Source: Clostridium moniliforme (lineage in GTDB: Bacteria > Bacillota > Clostridia > Clostridiales > Clostridiaceae). Taken from it: a stretch of DNA of 64,000 nucleotides. The DNA is taken from contig NZ_JAGGJZ010000001.1 of the NCBI RefSeq assembly GCF_017873235.1, positions 248,001 to 312,000 on the forward strand, in the 5' to 3' direction. A program made the position numbers and the translations under genes. Within the stretch, counting starts at the first letter, position 1, and each line of letters starts with the position of its first letter. The notes below the pieces were generated by a model that was not told the DNA's origin, did no database searches, and saw nothing but the letters and a program-made list of their open reading frames with translations. Shown one piece after another: positions 8,277 to 17,760 of the stretch.

Positions 8277-11200
8277 TTACTTTTCTGAATTTGGTTTTAC
8301 TTTAAGAGTTATTCTAAACTCACTTCCAACGCCAACTTCACTTACTAAAGTTATCTTTCCATTATGAAGTTCAACTAAGCTTTTAACTAAAGTAAGACCA
8401 ATTCCACTACTACAATGTTTACTTGAAACTTGTGTTTCTAATTGAGAAAATCTATTAAATATTATATTTTGATGTTCTTTAGGTATTCCAATTCCATTAT
8501 CTCTAACTATTATATCTACGGTATCACCATGATCTTCAATTCCAATAAATATAGTTCCTTTCTCTCTTGTAAACTTTACAGCATTTGATATAAGATTCAT
8601 GACGCATCTTTCAATATTTGTTTTATCACATTCAATAATCTTTTCTTCAACTTCAGGATCTATTATAAGTTCAAGTCCATTACTTTCTATATAACTTTTC
8701 ATTGATAATGCAACTTCTTCAACTAAATAAACAATATCAGTTTTTTCTATATTAAGTTTATAACTTCCTGAAGTAATCCTAGAACTATCAATTAAATCAT
8801 TAATAACCTTTAAAAGAGTTTTAGAATTTTTCTTAATTATTTTCATATACTTATCTAAATCTTTTTTAGGTATTTTAGATTCTTTTTTATTTAATGCTGA
8901 AATTAACTGCTCACTTGAAAGTATTACATTAAGAGGAGTTCTAAGTTCATGAGATAAATTAACTAAATAAGTATTCCTATATTTCTCATATTTTAAAAGT
9001 TTATTATACATTTTTTCATTTTCTAAAAGTTCTTTATTTAACTCCTCAGTTCTTTCCTTAACTAATCCATTTAATATTTTAAAATAATTTATTATAAAAT
9101 ATATTAATCCTATTAATATTGATATATAGATAATATAAGCTAAATTAGAGTTATACCAAGGTTTATTAATTTTTATATTTACACTTTTAGTTTCTCCTAT
9201 ATTACCATTTTTATCTCTAGCCCTTACTTTAAACACATAATCTCCAGGAGCAATATTTGTATATCTTACATAATTTCCTTTATCTAAGAAAACCCAATCT
9301 TTATCAAATCCTTCAAGCATATATTCATAATTTAAAGATTTAAGCCTCCTATAATCTGGAAGAAAAAACTCAAAAGAAAAAGTATTTTCATTATTTTTAA
9401 GTGTTACTTTATCTCCATTTAATCTTATATCTTTATTATTGTATACTTTAAAATCTCCTATTGTAACCTTTGAAGTTGTTATATTATTTTTTATATTCTT
9501 TGGATAAAATGCAGTAACTCCATTTATACCACCAAAAAACATTTCTCCATCTTTACATTTATATTCAGCTGTTCCATTAAACTCATTATTTTGTATACCA
9601 TCTACAAAGGTAAAGTTATTAAATGTATTACTCTTTTTATCATATTTAGATAATCCACCATTTGTACTTACCCATATATTATCATCTTCATCAGTTAAAA
9701 CTCCATAAGCATAGTTATTTGCAAGTCCATCTTCTTCTGTAAAAACTTTAAATTCTTCTGTTTTAGGATTAAGTTTATTAAGTCCAAAAGAGGTTGTAAC
9801 CCATATATTTCCTTCCTTATCTTCAGTTATTCCTTTTACTGCATTATCACTTATAGAATTTTTATTTCCTTTAATTGATTTATAATTTATTACCTTTCTC
9901 TTATTTGGATCAATCTTTATAAGTCCACCATACCATCCTGTAGCTATCCAATAATTTCCCTTGGAATCTTGAAATATTCTTCTTATAAATGTTTCTTCAA
10001 TATTATTTTCTTTTAATAAATAATCTAAATTTTTAAACTTTTCTTTTTTAATATCAAATACATCTAATCCATCTCTAGTACCAATCCATAAATAACCTTT
10101 ATTATCAACAAAAACTTCTTTTACATCATTATTTACTAATGAATTTTTATTGTCATTATGTTTATATCTTTTTATATTACCAGTTTTTTTATTTATCCTA
10201 CAAAGTCCATTTTTAGTTCCAACCCATATATTACCGTAATCATCCCCAGTTACTTGAAAGATAGTATTACTACTTATACTATTTGGATTATTTTTATCTA
10301 ACTGATAATGAATTATTTCATTAGTCTTTCTATTTAAATAATTTAATCCATCATTAGTGGTTCCAATCCACATATCTCCATCTTTATCTTCATATATACC
10401 ACCTATGCTATTACCACTTAAAGTATTTTTTTCTCCTGGTTTATTTTTATAATGTATAAATCTCTCAGTTGGATTTACTATGCTTATTCCATTATATGTT
10501 CCAATCCACATAAGTCCATCTTTATCTCTATAAATACTTTGTATACTATTATTTATTAAACTTTCTCTATCATATGGATTATTTACGTATTTTTCTACCT
10601 CATTATCATCTAAAGAATATTTTATTAATCCACCTTTGCTACCTAACCATATATTGTTTTGAAAATCTTCATACATATCATTTATTGCAAATTTTTCAAA
10701 ACCATATAATTTATTAATTTTTTCTAGATTATCAAATTTTTTTGTATTTAAATTTAATTTAACTATTCCTTTATTTTGTGTACTTATCCACATATTATTT
10801 TTTGAATCTTTATAAAGCTTTATTATATAACCACTTGGTAGCTTTTCTTTAGGTACCCTTATAATTTTATCTGTATTAGTATCTAAAATATTAAGTCCAT
10901 CTTTAGTAGCAACATATATTTCTCCATTATTACCTTCTTGTATACTAGTTATAAAATTATCACTTAAAGATTCATTATTATTTTTATCATTAAAATACTT
11001 TTTAAATTCTTTAGTTTGAAAATTATATTTATTTAATCCATTTTCAGTTCCAACCCAAAGATTATTTTTGGAATCAATACATAAACTCCAAATATGTTTA
11101 TTAGATGTTTTTTTAGGATCATTAATATCAGCTTCAATTCTTTCTACTTTTAATGTTTTTTTATCTAATTTACAAAGTCCAGCGCTTGTACCAACCCATA

Positions 11201-11543
11201 AAAATCCTTCTTTATCTTCAACTATACAACCTATTATTCCTGGATATAATGTATTTTCGTTTTTATAATTTGCCTTAATAACTTCAAAATCATAGCCATT
11301 AAATCTATTTAAACCATCATTTGTGCCAAACCACATATATCCATCTTCATCTCTATATATTGAATAGATTGAACCTTGTGACAATCCATCATTGGTTGAT
11401 ATATTAGTAAATTTTAAATATTTGTTATTTTCTTCTGCTGATGTTTTTATACATAAAAAATTGCTTATTAAAAATATACTTAGAAATATTAAACTTAGTA
11501 ACCTCTTCTTATTTATAGCTTCCAGCTCCCCACTTTTCGACAT
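8277..11543 (-). CDS. Periplasmic-propeller sensor histidine kinase (Reg_prop / Y_Y_Y type)
   Basis: The 1088-residue protein has an N-terminal membrane/signal segment (about 14-32). A large extracellular region follows, with some 14 'two-component regulator propeller' repeats (recurring WIGTxxGLNxxN-like units) up to about residue 680. Then come a Y_Y_Y domain (about 715-790), a second membrane helix (about 800-820), a HisKA domain with the phospho-accepting His near residue 865 (LSHELRTPL), and a HATPase domain (DNGIGIP, SSGIGLTLV). No receiver or DNA-binding domain is fused, unlike the hybrid forms of Bacteroides that sense polysaccharide breakdown products. No response regulator gene is adjacent. 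Its ATG has only a weak ribosome site. A TTGACA element at 11592-11587 could be its -35. Ligand unknown. Confidence 0.9.
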   Translation of the reverse strand: MSKSGELEAINKKRLLSLIFLSIFLISNFLCIKTSAEENNKYLKFTNISTNDGLSQGSIYSIYRDEDGYMWFGTNDGLNRFNGYDFEVIKANYKNENTLYPGIIGCIVEDKEGFLWVGTSAGLCKLDKKTLKVERIEADINDPKKTSNKHIWSLCIDSKNNLWVGTENGLNKYNFQTKEFKKYFNDKNNNESLSDNFITSIQEGNNGEIYVATKDGLNILDTNTDKIIRVPKEKLPSGYIIKLYKDSKNNMWISTQNKGIVKLNLNTKKFDNLEKINKLYGFEKFAINDMYEDFQNNIWLGSKGGLIKYSLDDNEVEKYVNNPYDRESLINNSIQSIYRDKDGLMWIGTYNGISIVNPTERFIHYKNKPGEKNTLSGNSIGGIYEDKDGDMWIGTTNDGLNYLNRKTNEIIHYQLDKNNPNSISSNTIFQVTGDDYGNIWVGTKNGLCRINKKTGNIKRYKHNDNKNSLVNNDVKEVFVDNKGYLWIGTRDGLDVFDIKKEKFKNLDYLLKENNIEETFIRRIFQDSKGNYWIATGWYGGLIKIDPNKRKVINYKSIKGNKNSISDNAVKGITEDKEGNIWVTTSFGLNKLNPKTEEFKVFTEEDGLANNYAYGVLTDEDDNIWVSTNGGLSKYDKKSNTFNNFTFVDGIQNNEFNGTAEYKCKDGEMFFGGINGVTAFYPKNIKNNITTSKVTIGDFKVYNNKDIRLNGDKVTLKNNENTFSFEFFLPDYRRLKSLNYEYMLEGFDKDWVFLDKGNYVRYTNIAPGDYVFKVRARDKNGNIGETKSVNIKINKPWYNSNLAYIIYISILIGLIYFIINYFKILNGLVKERTEELNKELLENEKMYNKLLKYEKYRNTYLVNLSHELRTPLNVILSSEQLISALNKKESKIPKKDLDKYMKIIKKNSKTLLKVINDLIDSSRITSGSYKLNIEKTDIVYLVEEVALSMKSYIESNGLELIIDPEVEEKIIECDKTNIERCVMNLISNAVKFTREKGTIFIGIEDHGDTVDIIVRDNGIGIPKEHQNIIFNRFSQLETQVSSKHCSSGIGLTLVKSLVELHNGKITLVSEVGVGSEFRITLKVKPNSEK

Positions 11544-11646
11544 TTTACTTCAAATACATATTTATTTTTACATAATGAACATTTATTGTCAATTAGTTAA
11601 TTTTATGAACTAAAAGTTAATAAAAAATTGTACTAAAAATTATCAA

Positions 11647-12912
11647 TTATTGTTTTTCTTTCCTATAATATAAAAATGGTATTTCCATTTCAGATATACT
11701 AGCTCCTCCATGAACACCCTTAAACAAAACTTCAAAAAATCCCTTTTCATACCACCAAATATTATTATTTTCTTTTGGAATAATGATAATATTTCCACAC
11801 CTATCCATTAATCTTTTATTATTCTTCTTAAAAAATCCTATATCTATTAATTCATCATAAGTAAAAACATACACAGAATCCTTTAGTTTATCTTTAATTA
11901 TTTTTTTTACCTCTTCTAAGTAGTTTTCTTTAACTATTAAAAATAAATCCCTACAATATCCTCCTGGCGACATAAAATCTCCATTCTTATTTTTCATTAG
12001 ATAATTTTTTATTTCTGGCAAAATTTCATTTAAATAATTTTTCTTACTTAAATCTGTTTCTATCTGTCCATGATCAGCTGATATTATTATTGAAATATCA
12101 TTTATCATTTTAATTTCTTCATAAAATTTGTCAAAAGATTCTAGTAATTTAATTACTCCAAGGTCAAATTCCTTAGACTTCCACCCAAACTCATGGGCTA
12201 TAGAATCTATTTCAGGTAAATATACATAATAATATTCTTTATTATTATTTTTAAATAAATCATCAGCTAAGTTTCTAAATAAATCCTCATACTCTTTGTA
12301 TCCTTTTAAATTAGCTCCTTCACACATAGTTTTTGTATATTCACTATTGTTTATATATGAAGGCTGATAAACATAACTTTTTATTTTAAACTTACTTAAT
12401 TCTTTAAATATGCTATCTGGAAGAAATTTTTTTGGATCTATATCCCTATCCTTTAGACTTTGACTTTTATTATTTCTAGCCTCTTTAAAAAGAAATGCTG
12501 TTATTATATCATCTACTTCCTTTTCATAATAAAACCACTCATAAATTCCATGTTCATAGACAGGTAATCCTGATAAAGCAGTTGTTATATTAGCAGTTGT
12601 TGTAGATGGAAATTGAGAAGTTAATTTTGAAACAACACCTCTTTTTTCAATATCTAATAAAAATTTTGAATAGTTCTTATACTTTTCATAAAAACTCCAA
12701 CCAAAAGCATCTATTAGAAAGAATACTACTTTATTTGATGAAATATTTTTTTCTCCAATAACATCTAATGGTAACAATTTTGATGTTTTTATATTAAATA
12801 AACTTTTTATTGTTCCAAATATATTAGAAAAGCAATAACTATCATATAGAGGAACTCTAAGTTCCTCATAATTACTACTTTCAACTTTTTTAATAGAATT
12901 TTTATTTATCAA
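11647..12912 (-). CDS. Alkaline-phosphatase-superfamily phosphodiesterase/pyrophosphatase
   Basis: The 421-residue protein matches the type I phosphodiesterase / nucleotide pyrophosphatase fold. It has a first metal Asp near residue 68 (VVFFLIDAFGW), a probable nucleophilic Thr in SQFPSTTTANITT (about 104-106), further metal ligands in EIDSIAHEFGW and ISADHGQIET, and a last His in KGVHGG. There is no signal peptide, so it probably acts in the cytoplasm. The substrate is unknown. Translation starts at TTG (12912), preceded by AGAGGTG at good spacing. It lies 36 bases downstream of an M20 peptidase gene, likely in one operon. Confidence 0.8.
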   Translation of the reverse strand: MINKNSIKKVESSNYEELRVPLYDSYCFSNIFGTIKSLFNIKTSKLLPLDVIGEKNISSNKVVFFLIDAFGWSFYEKYKNYSKFLLDIEKRGVVSKLTSQFPSTTTANITTALSGLPVYEHGIYEWFYYEKEVDDIITAFLFKEARNNKSQSLKDRDIDPKKFLPDSIFKELSKFKIKSYVYQPSYINNSEYTKTMCEGANLKGYKEYEDLFRNLADDLFKNNNKEYYYVYLPEIDSIAHEFGWKSKEFDLGVIKLLESFDKFYEEIKMINDISIIISADHGQIETDLSKKNYLNEILPEIKNYLMKNKNGDFMSPGGYCRDLFLIVKENYLEEVKKIIKDKLKDSVYVFTYDELIDIGFFKKNNKRLMDRCGNIIIIPKENNNIWWYEKGFFEVLFKGVHGGASISEMEIPFLYYRKEKQ

Positions 12913-12948
12913 AAAAAAACACCTCTTTTATATTGTTTATTATAAATT

Positions 12949-14214
12949 CTAATTATCATACCCTTTTATAAAATTTTTATAAAAATCTATCATCTTGTAA
13001 AAATTCTTAACTTCTAATCTTTCATTTACATTGTGTACCCTTTTTAAATCTTCCATCTTTAAATCCAAAGGAGCAAACCTTAAAGAACATTTGCTTATAG
13101 AATCATAATGTCTTGCATCAGTTCCTGCAATCATAAGATAAGGCGCTACTCCAACATCCTTATATACTGTTTTTAAGCTTTCTTTAACTTTTTTAAATCC
13201 TTTGCTGTTCATAGAATAAATTTCTGAAGGAGGATACTTATATAAGATTTTACTTTTTAATTTATATTTTTCTCCTATATTCTTAACTAAGTTTATTGAA
13301 TAATCAAGTCCATCCTCCTTACTTACCTTTATTACTACTCTAATTTTATTTTCTTTTTCATTAAATTTTACACTACATGTACTTTTAATAATACTTCCTG
13401 CTTCTTTACTAACCTTAGATAATACTTTAATTAATACCTTTTCTAATTTCTTCGAATTTTTAAATATAAAGGATAATGGCATTTTCATTTCTTTACTTGT
13501 TTCAAGAAACATATCTCTAACTACATCATTTATTTTACCTTTAAATGGTGAATCTTCCTCGAGATATTTTTTTATATATTTAAAATTATCTTTTAAACTA
13601 ACATTATCTTCAGTATAAAAGTCTAATATAACATGTCCTTTTTCTCCAACTCCAATTAATGCAAATTTCTTTTTTAATAAAGGTAATGGTTTATCCAGAA
13701 TAGCTCCGCCTTCATCTAATAAAGTTTCAAAGCATATATTTTTACTTTTTAAATATTCTACTATTTTAGGTGCTCCGTCTCCTGCTATTTCCTCATTTCT
13801 TGAAGAAGCTAAATATATATCTCTATAAGGTTTATAACCTTCTTCTAATAATTCTTCTAAAGCTGAAAATATTGCACATAAAGGACCTTTTGTATCTAAA
13901 GTTCCTCTTCCCCATATATATCCTTCTTTTATTACTCCACTTAATCCATCATATTTCCACTTTCCATTTATCGGCGCTGTATCCATATGATTCATTAAAA
14001 GAATCGGTAATTTTTCTTTTGATTTGCCTTCCCATTTATACAATAAATTTCCATCTATATTTACAATCTCTAAATTACTGTGTACTAAAGGAAATAAGTT
14101 TTTAAGTAATATATGAAAACTTTTAAACTTATCTATATTTTCTTCTCCTTCAATAGATATTGTTTCATGTTGAACCATTTTGCTTAAAGAATTTATAAAA
14201 TTATCCTTATCCAT
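12949..14214 (-). CDS. M20-family zinc peptidase
   Basis: The 421-residue protein is an M20 metallopeptidase (carboxypeptidase G2/ArgE/DapE type). The metal and catalytic residues are visible in LLMNHMDTAP (His and Asp), GRGTLDTKGP, and SRNEEIAGDG (Glu pair). The C-terminal His lies in LKRVHNVNE. A dimerisation domain fills the middle. M20 enzymes cleave terminal amino acids or acyl groups from small peptides or amino acids in the cytoplasm. The exact substrate is not predictable. The ATG at 14214 has AGAAGGTG upstream. It is the first gene of a probable pair with the phosphatase-fold protein. Confidence 0.85.
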   Translation of the reverse strand: MDKDNFINSLSKMVQHETISIEGEENIDKFKSFHILLKNLFPLVHSNLEIVNIDGNLLYKWEGKSKEKLPILLMNHMDTAPINGKWKYDGLSGVIKEGYIWGRGTLDTKGPLCAIFSALEELLEEGYKPYRDIYLASSRNEEIAGDGAPKIVEYLKSKNICFETLLDEGGAILDKPLPLLKKKFALIGVGEKGHVILDFYTEDNVSLKDNFKYIKKYLEEDSPFKGKINDVVRDMFLETSKEMKMPLSFIFKNSKKLEKVLIKVLSKVSKEAGSIIKSTCSVKFNEKENKIRVVIKVSKEDGLDYSINLVKNIGEKYKLKSKILYKYPPSEIYSMNSKGFKKVKESLKTVYKDVGVAPYLMIAGTDARHYDSISKCSLRFAPLDLKMEDLKRVHNVNERLEVKNFYKMIDFYKNFIKGYDN

Positions 14215-14545
14215 ATTTTCACCTTCTAAATTAAAATATTTTTATAATTTATTACTTACTTTTTCTTTCAATAATATTATATAAAAACTTCTAAATAAAT
14301 ATAGTTATAAGGATCTTATAATAATAATTTCTCAATAAAAAACCTTAATTAATAATTCAAAGTTATTTAAGTTTAATTATGCATTTTTTATACATATGAA
14401 ATTTTAAAATTTATATTTTATCTATATTTTGTATATTCTTTATTAAAAAATATAGAGTAAAATTAGATTAATTTAAATCGCAAAAACATTTGTATTTCGT
14501 TAAAAAACATATTTAAGTTATAGAAATGTATAAATATACACAAAT
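14215..14545. other. AT-rich divergent intergenic region
   Basis: This stretch separates the divergently transcribed M20 peptidase and YjeM-like genes and must hold both promoters. It is extremely AT-rich, so several -10-like sequences occur, but none has a well-placed -35 that I would assign with confidence. No ORF or repeat was seen. Confidence 0.4.
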
Positions 14546-14604
14546 GGAAGGGGGTAGCATTTTTGATTGGCATAAACTTTAGCTTATTTTAAAATCAAAA
14601 ATGC
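14546..14604 (+). promoter_or_regulatory. Structured leader with mini-ORF upstream of the YjeM-like gene
   Basis: GGAAGGGGG at 14546-14554 is a strong ribosome site, but it points to a TTG at 14563 that opens a nine-codon ORF (MIGINFSLF, stop at 14590-14592), not to the transporter ATG at 14611. GCATTTTTGATT (14557-14568) and AATCAAAAATGC (14593-14604) form a perfect 12-bp stem with a 24-base loop that encloses most of the mini-ORF. The transporter ATG follows seven bases after the stem and has no good ribosome site of its own. Translation-dependent control is inferred. Confidence 0.55.
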
Positions 14605-14610
14605 GAAGAC

Positions 14611-16176
14611 ATGAGTAAAACTAAAGAAAAAAATTTAGAAAAAACTAAAGCTGAGACAGAATATTCAATTTCTTTTTGGAGTTTTGTTTCAATGATATTT
14701 TTAACTGTATATGGACTTGGTAATAGTCTTCAAGTTTATTATCAAATGGGCTATGCTTCAATAACTTATTTCTTAATAGCTGCAGTATTCTTTTTTATTC
14801 CTTATTCATTTATAGTTGCAGAAATGAGTTCGGCCTTTAAAGATAAATCTGGTGGAATATTTTCTTGGATGCGTGAAAGTGTAAGTGAAAAATTCGCACT
14901 TATCGGTACATTTATTTGGTATGGAGGCTTTGTTATATTATGGTTTGGAGCCTCAACAATATGTATATCTCTATCAGTTGCAGTTTATGGTGTTGATACC
15001 ACTTCAGATTGGCATTTTCTAGGATTTAACTCTCCTCAAACATTAGCTTTAGTTGGAGCTATTTATATGATAATTGTTGCTTTTATTGCTACAAGAGGAT
15101 TGAAGAAATTAACTTTTCTTTCTAATATATCAATGATAACAGTAATTCTTTCACATATACTTATTTTAGGAGGAGGTTTAGTAATATTTATTCTTCAAGG
15201 ATGTAAATTTGCACAAGGCTTTGATTTTTCAAATGTTCATTCATATTTTTATGGACCAAATCCTAGTTATTCAAGTTTTTTACCAGCACTTGCATTTTTA
15301 GTCTTCTCTATATTTACTTTTGCTGGAATGGAAAATAGTGGCGGATTAGTTGATAAAGTTGAAAATGCAAAAACAAATGTTCCTAAAGCAATTATACTTT
15401 CCACTATTGTAATTACAATACTTTACATATTGAGTGTATTAATACTTGGTATGGTTTGTAACTGGAATGATACTTTTGGTTCTGACAAAGTAAACCTTGC
15501 AAACTTTTCAGTATATATATACCAACAAGAATTTTATAGACTAGGAGTAATATTAGGATTAAATAATGCTGATTCTATTTTACTTGGACAATGGGTAAAC
15601 AGACTTATGAAAATTTTATCTCTTATTGCCCTAACTTCTGTTCCACTTAGAATCTATACTCCAATAAAACATATGTTTGAAGGTCTTCCAAAAGGAATTT
15701 TACCTAATAAACTTTTAAAAAATAATAAACATGGTATGCCTCAAAACGCAATAATTCTTCAAACATGTATAATAGTATTCTTCGTATTACTTTTAGGATT
15801 TGGAGGTGGAAGTGTATCTTCTATATTTAATAAGATGACTCTTATGACTTTCGTATCAGGAACAGTTCCTCTTTCATTTATAATTTACTCATATATAAAA
15901 TTTAAAAGAAATGATAATATAGTAAAAGAATATCAATTCTTCTCTAAGAAGAAAGGTCTTATAGTTGGCGTTATGTGTTTTGTAGTTGTTACATTTACTA
16001 ATATCTTCTCAATTATAGAACCAGCTTTAGAAGGTGATTTACAAAAAAGCCTTTGGGTAGGTGGTGGACCTTTATTATTTGGAATAGTTGCATATTTACT
16101 TTATAGAAATTTTGAAAAAAATAAAGTTGTGGATACAGAAAAAGAAACTTTAACTATTGCAAATGATAATATATAA
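14611..16176 (+). CDS. APC-superfamily amino acid transporter, YjeM-like
   Basis: The 521-residue protein has about 12 membrane helices. It resembles the YjeM branch of the glutamate/GABA antiporter family (APC superfamily), including an N-terminal stretch with SFWSFVSMIFLTVYGLGN and AEMSSAFKDKSGGIFSWM. YjeM-like proteins are predicted amino acid/amine exchangers with poorly known substrates. The ATG has only a weak ribosome site, and a structured leader with a nine-codon ORF precedes it. The gene stands alone and converges on the next gene at 16304. Confidence 0.8.
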   Translation: MSKTKEKNLEKTKAETEYSISFWSFVSMIFLTVYGLGNSLQVYYQMGYASITYFLIAAVFFFIPYSFIVAEMSSAFKDKSGGIFSWMRESVSEKFALIGTFIWYGGFVILWFGASTICISLSVAVYGVDTTSDWHFLGFNSPQTLALVGAIYMIIVAFIATRGLKKLTFLSNISMITVILSHILILGGGLVIFILQGCKFAQGFDFSNVHSYFYGPNPSYSSFLPALAFLVFSIFTFAGMENSGGLVDKVENAKTNVPKAIILSTIVITILYILSVLILGMVCNWNDTFGSDKVNLANFSVYIYQQEFYRLGVILGLNNADSILLGQWVNRLMKILSLIALTSVPLRIYTPIKHMFEGLPKGILPNKLLKNNKHGMPQNAIILQTCIIVFFVLLLGFGGGSVSSIFNKMTLMTFVSGTVPLSFIIYSYIKFKRNDNIVKEYQFFSKKKGLIVGVMCFVVVTFTNIFSIIEPALEGDLQKSLWVGGGPLLFGIVAYLLYRNFEKNKVVDTEKETLTIANDNI

Positions 16177-16220
16177 AAATTTAATAAAAACTATTTTATG
16201 TAAATTGTGATTGTAGTTTA

Positions 16221-16303
16221 AAAAAAGCCAAAATAATAAATCTTTAAGAAATAAAGCAAATTTTTTATTGCAATATTCTTATTAGTTTATTATTTTGACT
16301 TTC
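16221..16303. terminator. Long convergent hairpin, copy A of a repeated motif
   Basis: AAAGCCAAAATAATAAA near 16226 pairs, with small defects, with TTTATTATTTTGACTTT near 16300. A second imperfect stem is nested inside. It lies between two convergent genes and probably terminates both. The same outer arms recur at 62821-62886. Confidence 0.55.
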
Positions 16304-16993
16304 TTATACTAAATTTTCAATATTTCTTTCATATAAATCAGCTATAAAATTAAATATTTCCTTATCCTTTACTGCACCGTAGTTATCATTTCCATCTATG
16401 TTATTTGTATATGTAAGTATTAAGAAATCTCCAGAAGATTCAATAACTCTAAATGAAGTTTCTTCTGAAAGCACATCTACTTGACAAAGAACTTTTACTC
16501 TATCATTTGAATTAGTTTCTGAATTGTATAATTCAGTATAATATTCCTTAAACATTGTTATATTATATTTTTCTTTATCACATTCAGTTACCCTTCCAGT
16601 TTTTCCACAAGATAAGCAGCTATGAAACTTACAATCTCTTAAGCATTTTAAACATTCACATTTAGAACAACATTTAAGTTTATTTAATATATCTTTACAA
16701 TTGTTTTTATAATCCATAAATTCATTAATAGCCTTGTTTATATCATTAGAATCAGCATCATTTACAGTAAAAAATAATACTTTTTTCTTCTTATTTAATA
16801 TACTTTCACCTTTATCAAGGATTTCCATATATTTATCAAGAACTTTTATATTTTTTACAAAATATCTTGTTTTAATATCTGTTCCTTCTTCAAACTCAAT
16901 TATATCATTTATAGAAAATGTTAAATTAGTATAATCTTCAACCCAATAGTCTTTCTCTTTTTGTATAAGTTCTTTAGCTTTATCTATATTCAT
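16304..16993 (-). CDS. Uncharacterised protein with a cysteine-rich zinc-binding segment
   Basis: The 229-residue acidic protein is not recognised. Its middle (about residues 103-138) holds ten cysteines, starting CCSKCECLKCLRDC and ending with a CLSCGKTGRVTEC knuckle. This suggests one or two zinc sites. The N-terminal part looks helical and the C-terminal part is a mixed domain with no visible catalytic motif. There is no signal or membrane helix. GAGGTG precedes the ATG. It is divergent from a membrane protein/PspA pair starting at 17149, so it may belong to the same envelope-stress module, but that rests on position alone. Confidence 0.75.
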   Translation of the reverse strand: MNIDKAKELIQKEKDYWVEDYTNLTFSINDIIEFEEGTDIKTRYFVKNIKVLDKYMEILDKGESILNKKKKVLFFTVNDADSNDINKAINEFMDYKNNCKDILNKLKCCSKCECLKCLRDCKFHSCLSCGKTGRVTECDKEKYNITMFKEYYTELYNSETNSNDRVKVLCQVDVLSEETSFRVIESSGDFLILTYTNNIDGNDNYGAVKDKEIFNFIADLYERNIENLV

Positions 16994-17148
16994 TATTTTT
17001 CACCTCTTATTAATTTTAATACTTTTTTAGTAAAATAAATGTTAATTTAATAAAATAATACAAATTGTTAATTATTTGTTTTTAAAATTGTATATTTTTT
17101 ATAGTAAATTAAATATAAGACTATATTTAGGAAGGAGCTTTAATATTA

Positions 17149-17676
17149 ATGAAAAATAAGAAAAAATCTATTATTAAATTTCTTATTATACTTACTATAT
17201 TTTTAACGAATCTTTTATCTTCAGTTATGCCAGCTTATGCTATTGGCTTTAAAAGTTCATCAAACTATAATAGTTCAAGTTATAGTCAAAGTAAAAGTCC
17301 AAGTAGTTCCTCAAGTAGCAAATGGAATTCAAGATTTAATACTTCTGATAAATATAGTAATCCAAAAAGTTATAATAACTCAAAGGATAAAATAAATTCA
17401 AAGTTTAAAACATCAGATAAATACAATAATAATGGTTCAACAAACAAAAGTAATAATAAAACTAATAATCAACAAAATAATGATAATTCAAATAATAATT
17501 CTAAACAATATACTGATGATTATAATTATGGAGGAAGACGATTCAGCATTATCCCAGGCTTTTCTCTATTTGGACATTCAATGGGTATGGGATTTGGATT
17601 TATATTTAAAGCAATAGTTATAATTTGCATTATTGCTGTTATATTAATAGTTATATATTATTTCTTCTTTAATTAA
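17149..17676 (+). CDS. Ser/Asn-rich membrane protein upstream of pspA
   Basis: The 175-residue protein starts with a signal-like hydrophobic segment (residues 8-32, ending MPAYA, a good signal peptidase I site). It continues with about 105 residues of Ser/Asn/Lys-rich low-complexity sequence. It ends in a strong membrane helix (about 150-172) preceded by glycines. Two related units are visible in the linker: NSRFNTSDKYSNPKSYN and NSKFKTSDKYNNNGST. GAAGGAG precedes the ATG. It is 84 bases upstream of a PspA gene in the same direction, so it may be the membrane partner that recruits or senses with PspA. The family is unknown to me. Confidence 0.75.
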   Translation: MKNKKKSIIKFLIILTIFLTNLLSSVMPAYAIGFKSSSNYNSSSYSQSKSPSSSSSSKWNSRFNTSDKYSNPKSYNNSKDKINSKFKTSDKYNNNGSTNKSNNKTNNQQNNDNSNNNSKQYTDDYNYGGRRFSIIPGFSLFGHSMGMGFGFIFKAIVIICIIAVILIVIYYFFFN

Positions 17677-17760
17677 TAATTTATTAATTATATATTTTTT
17701 AGCTATTATTTTAATTAACTTAAGTATTATAATTATAAGAAAAAAGGAGGCTTATTTATT

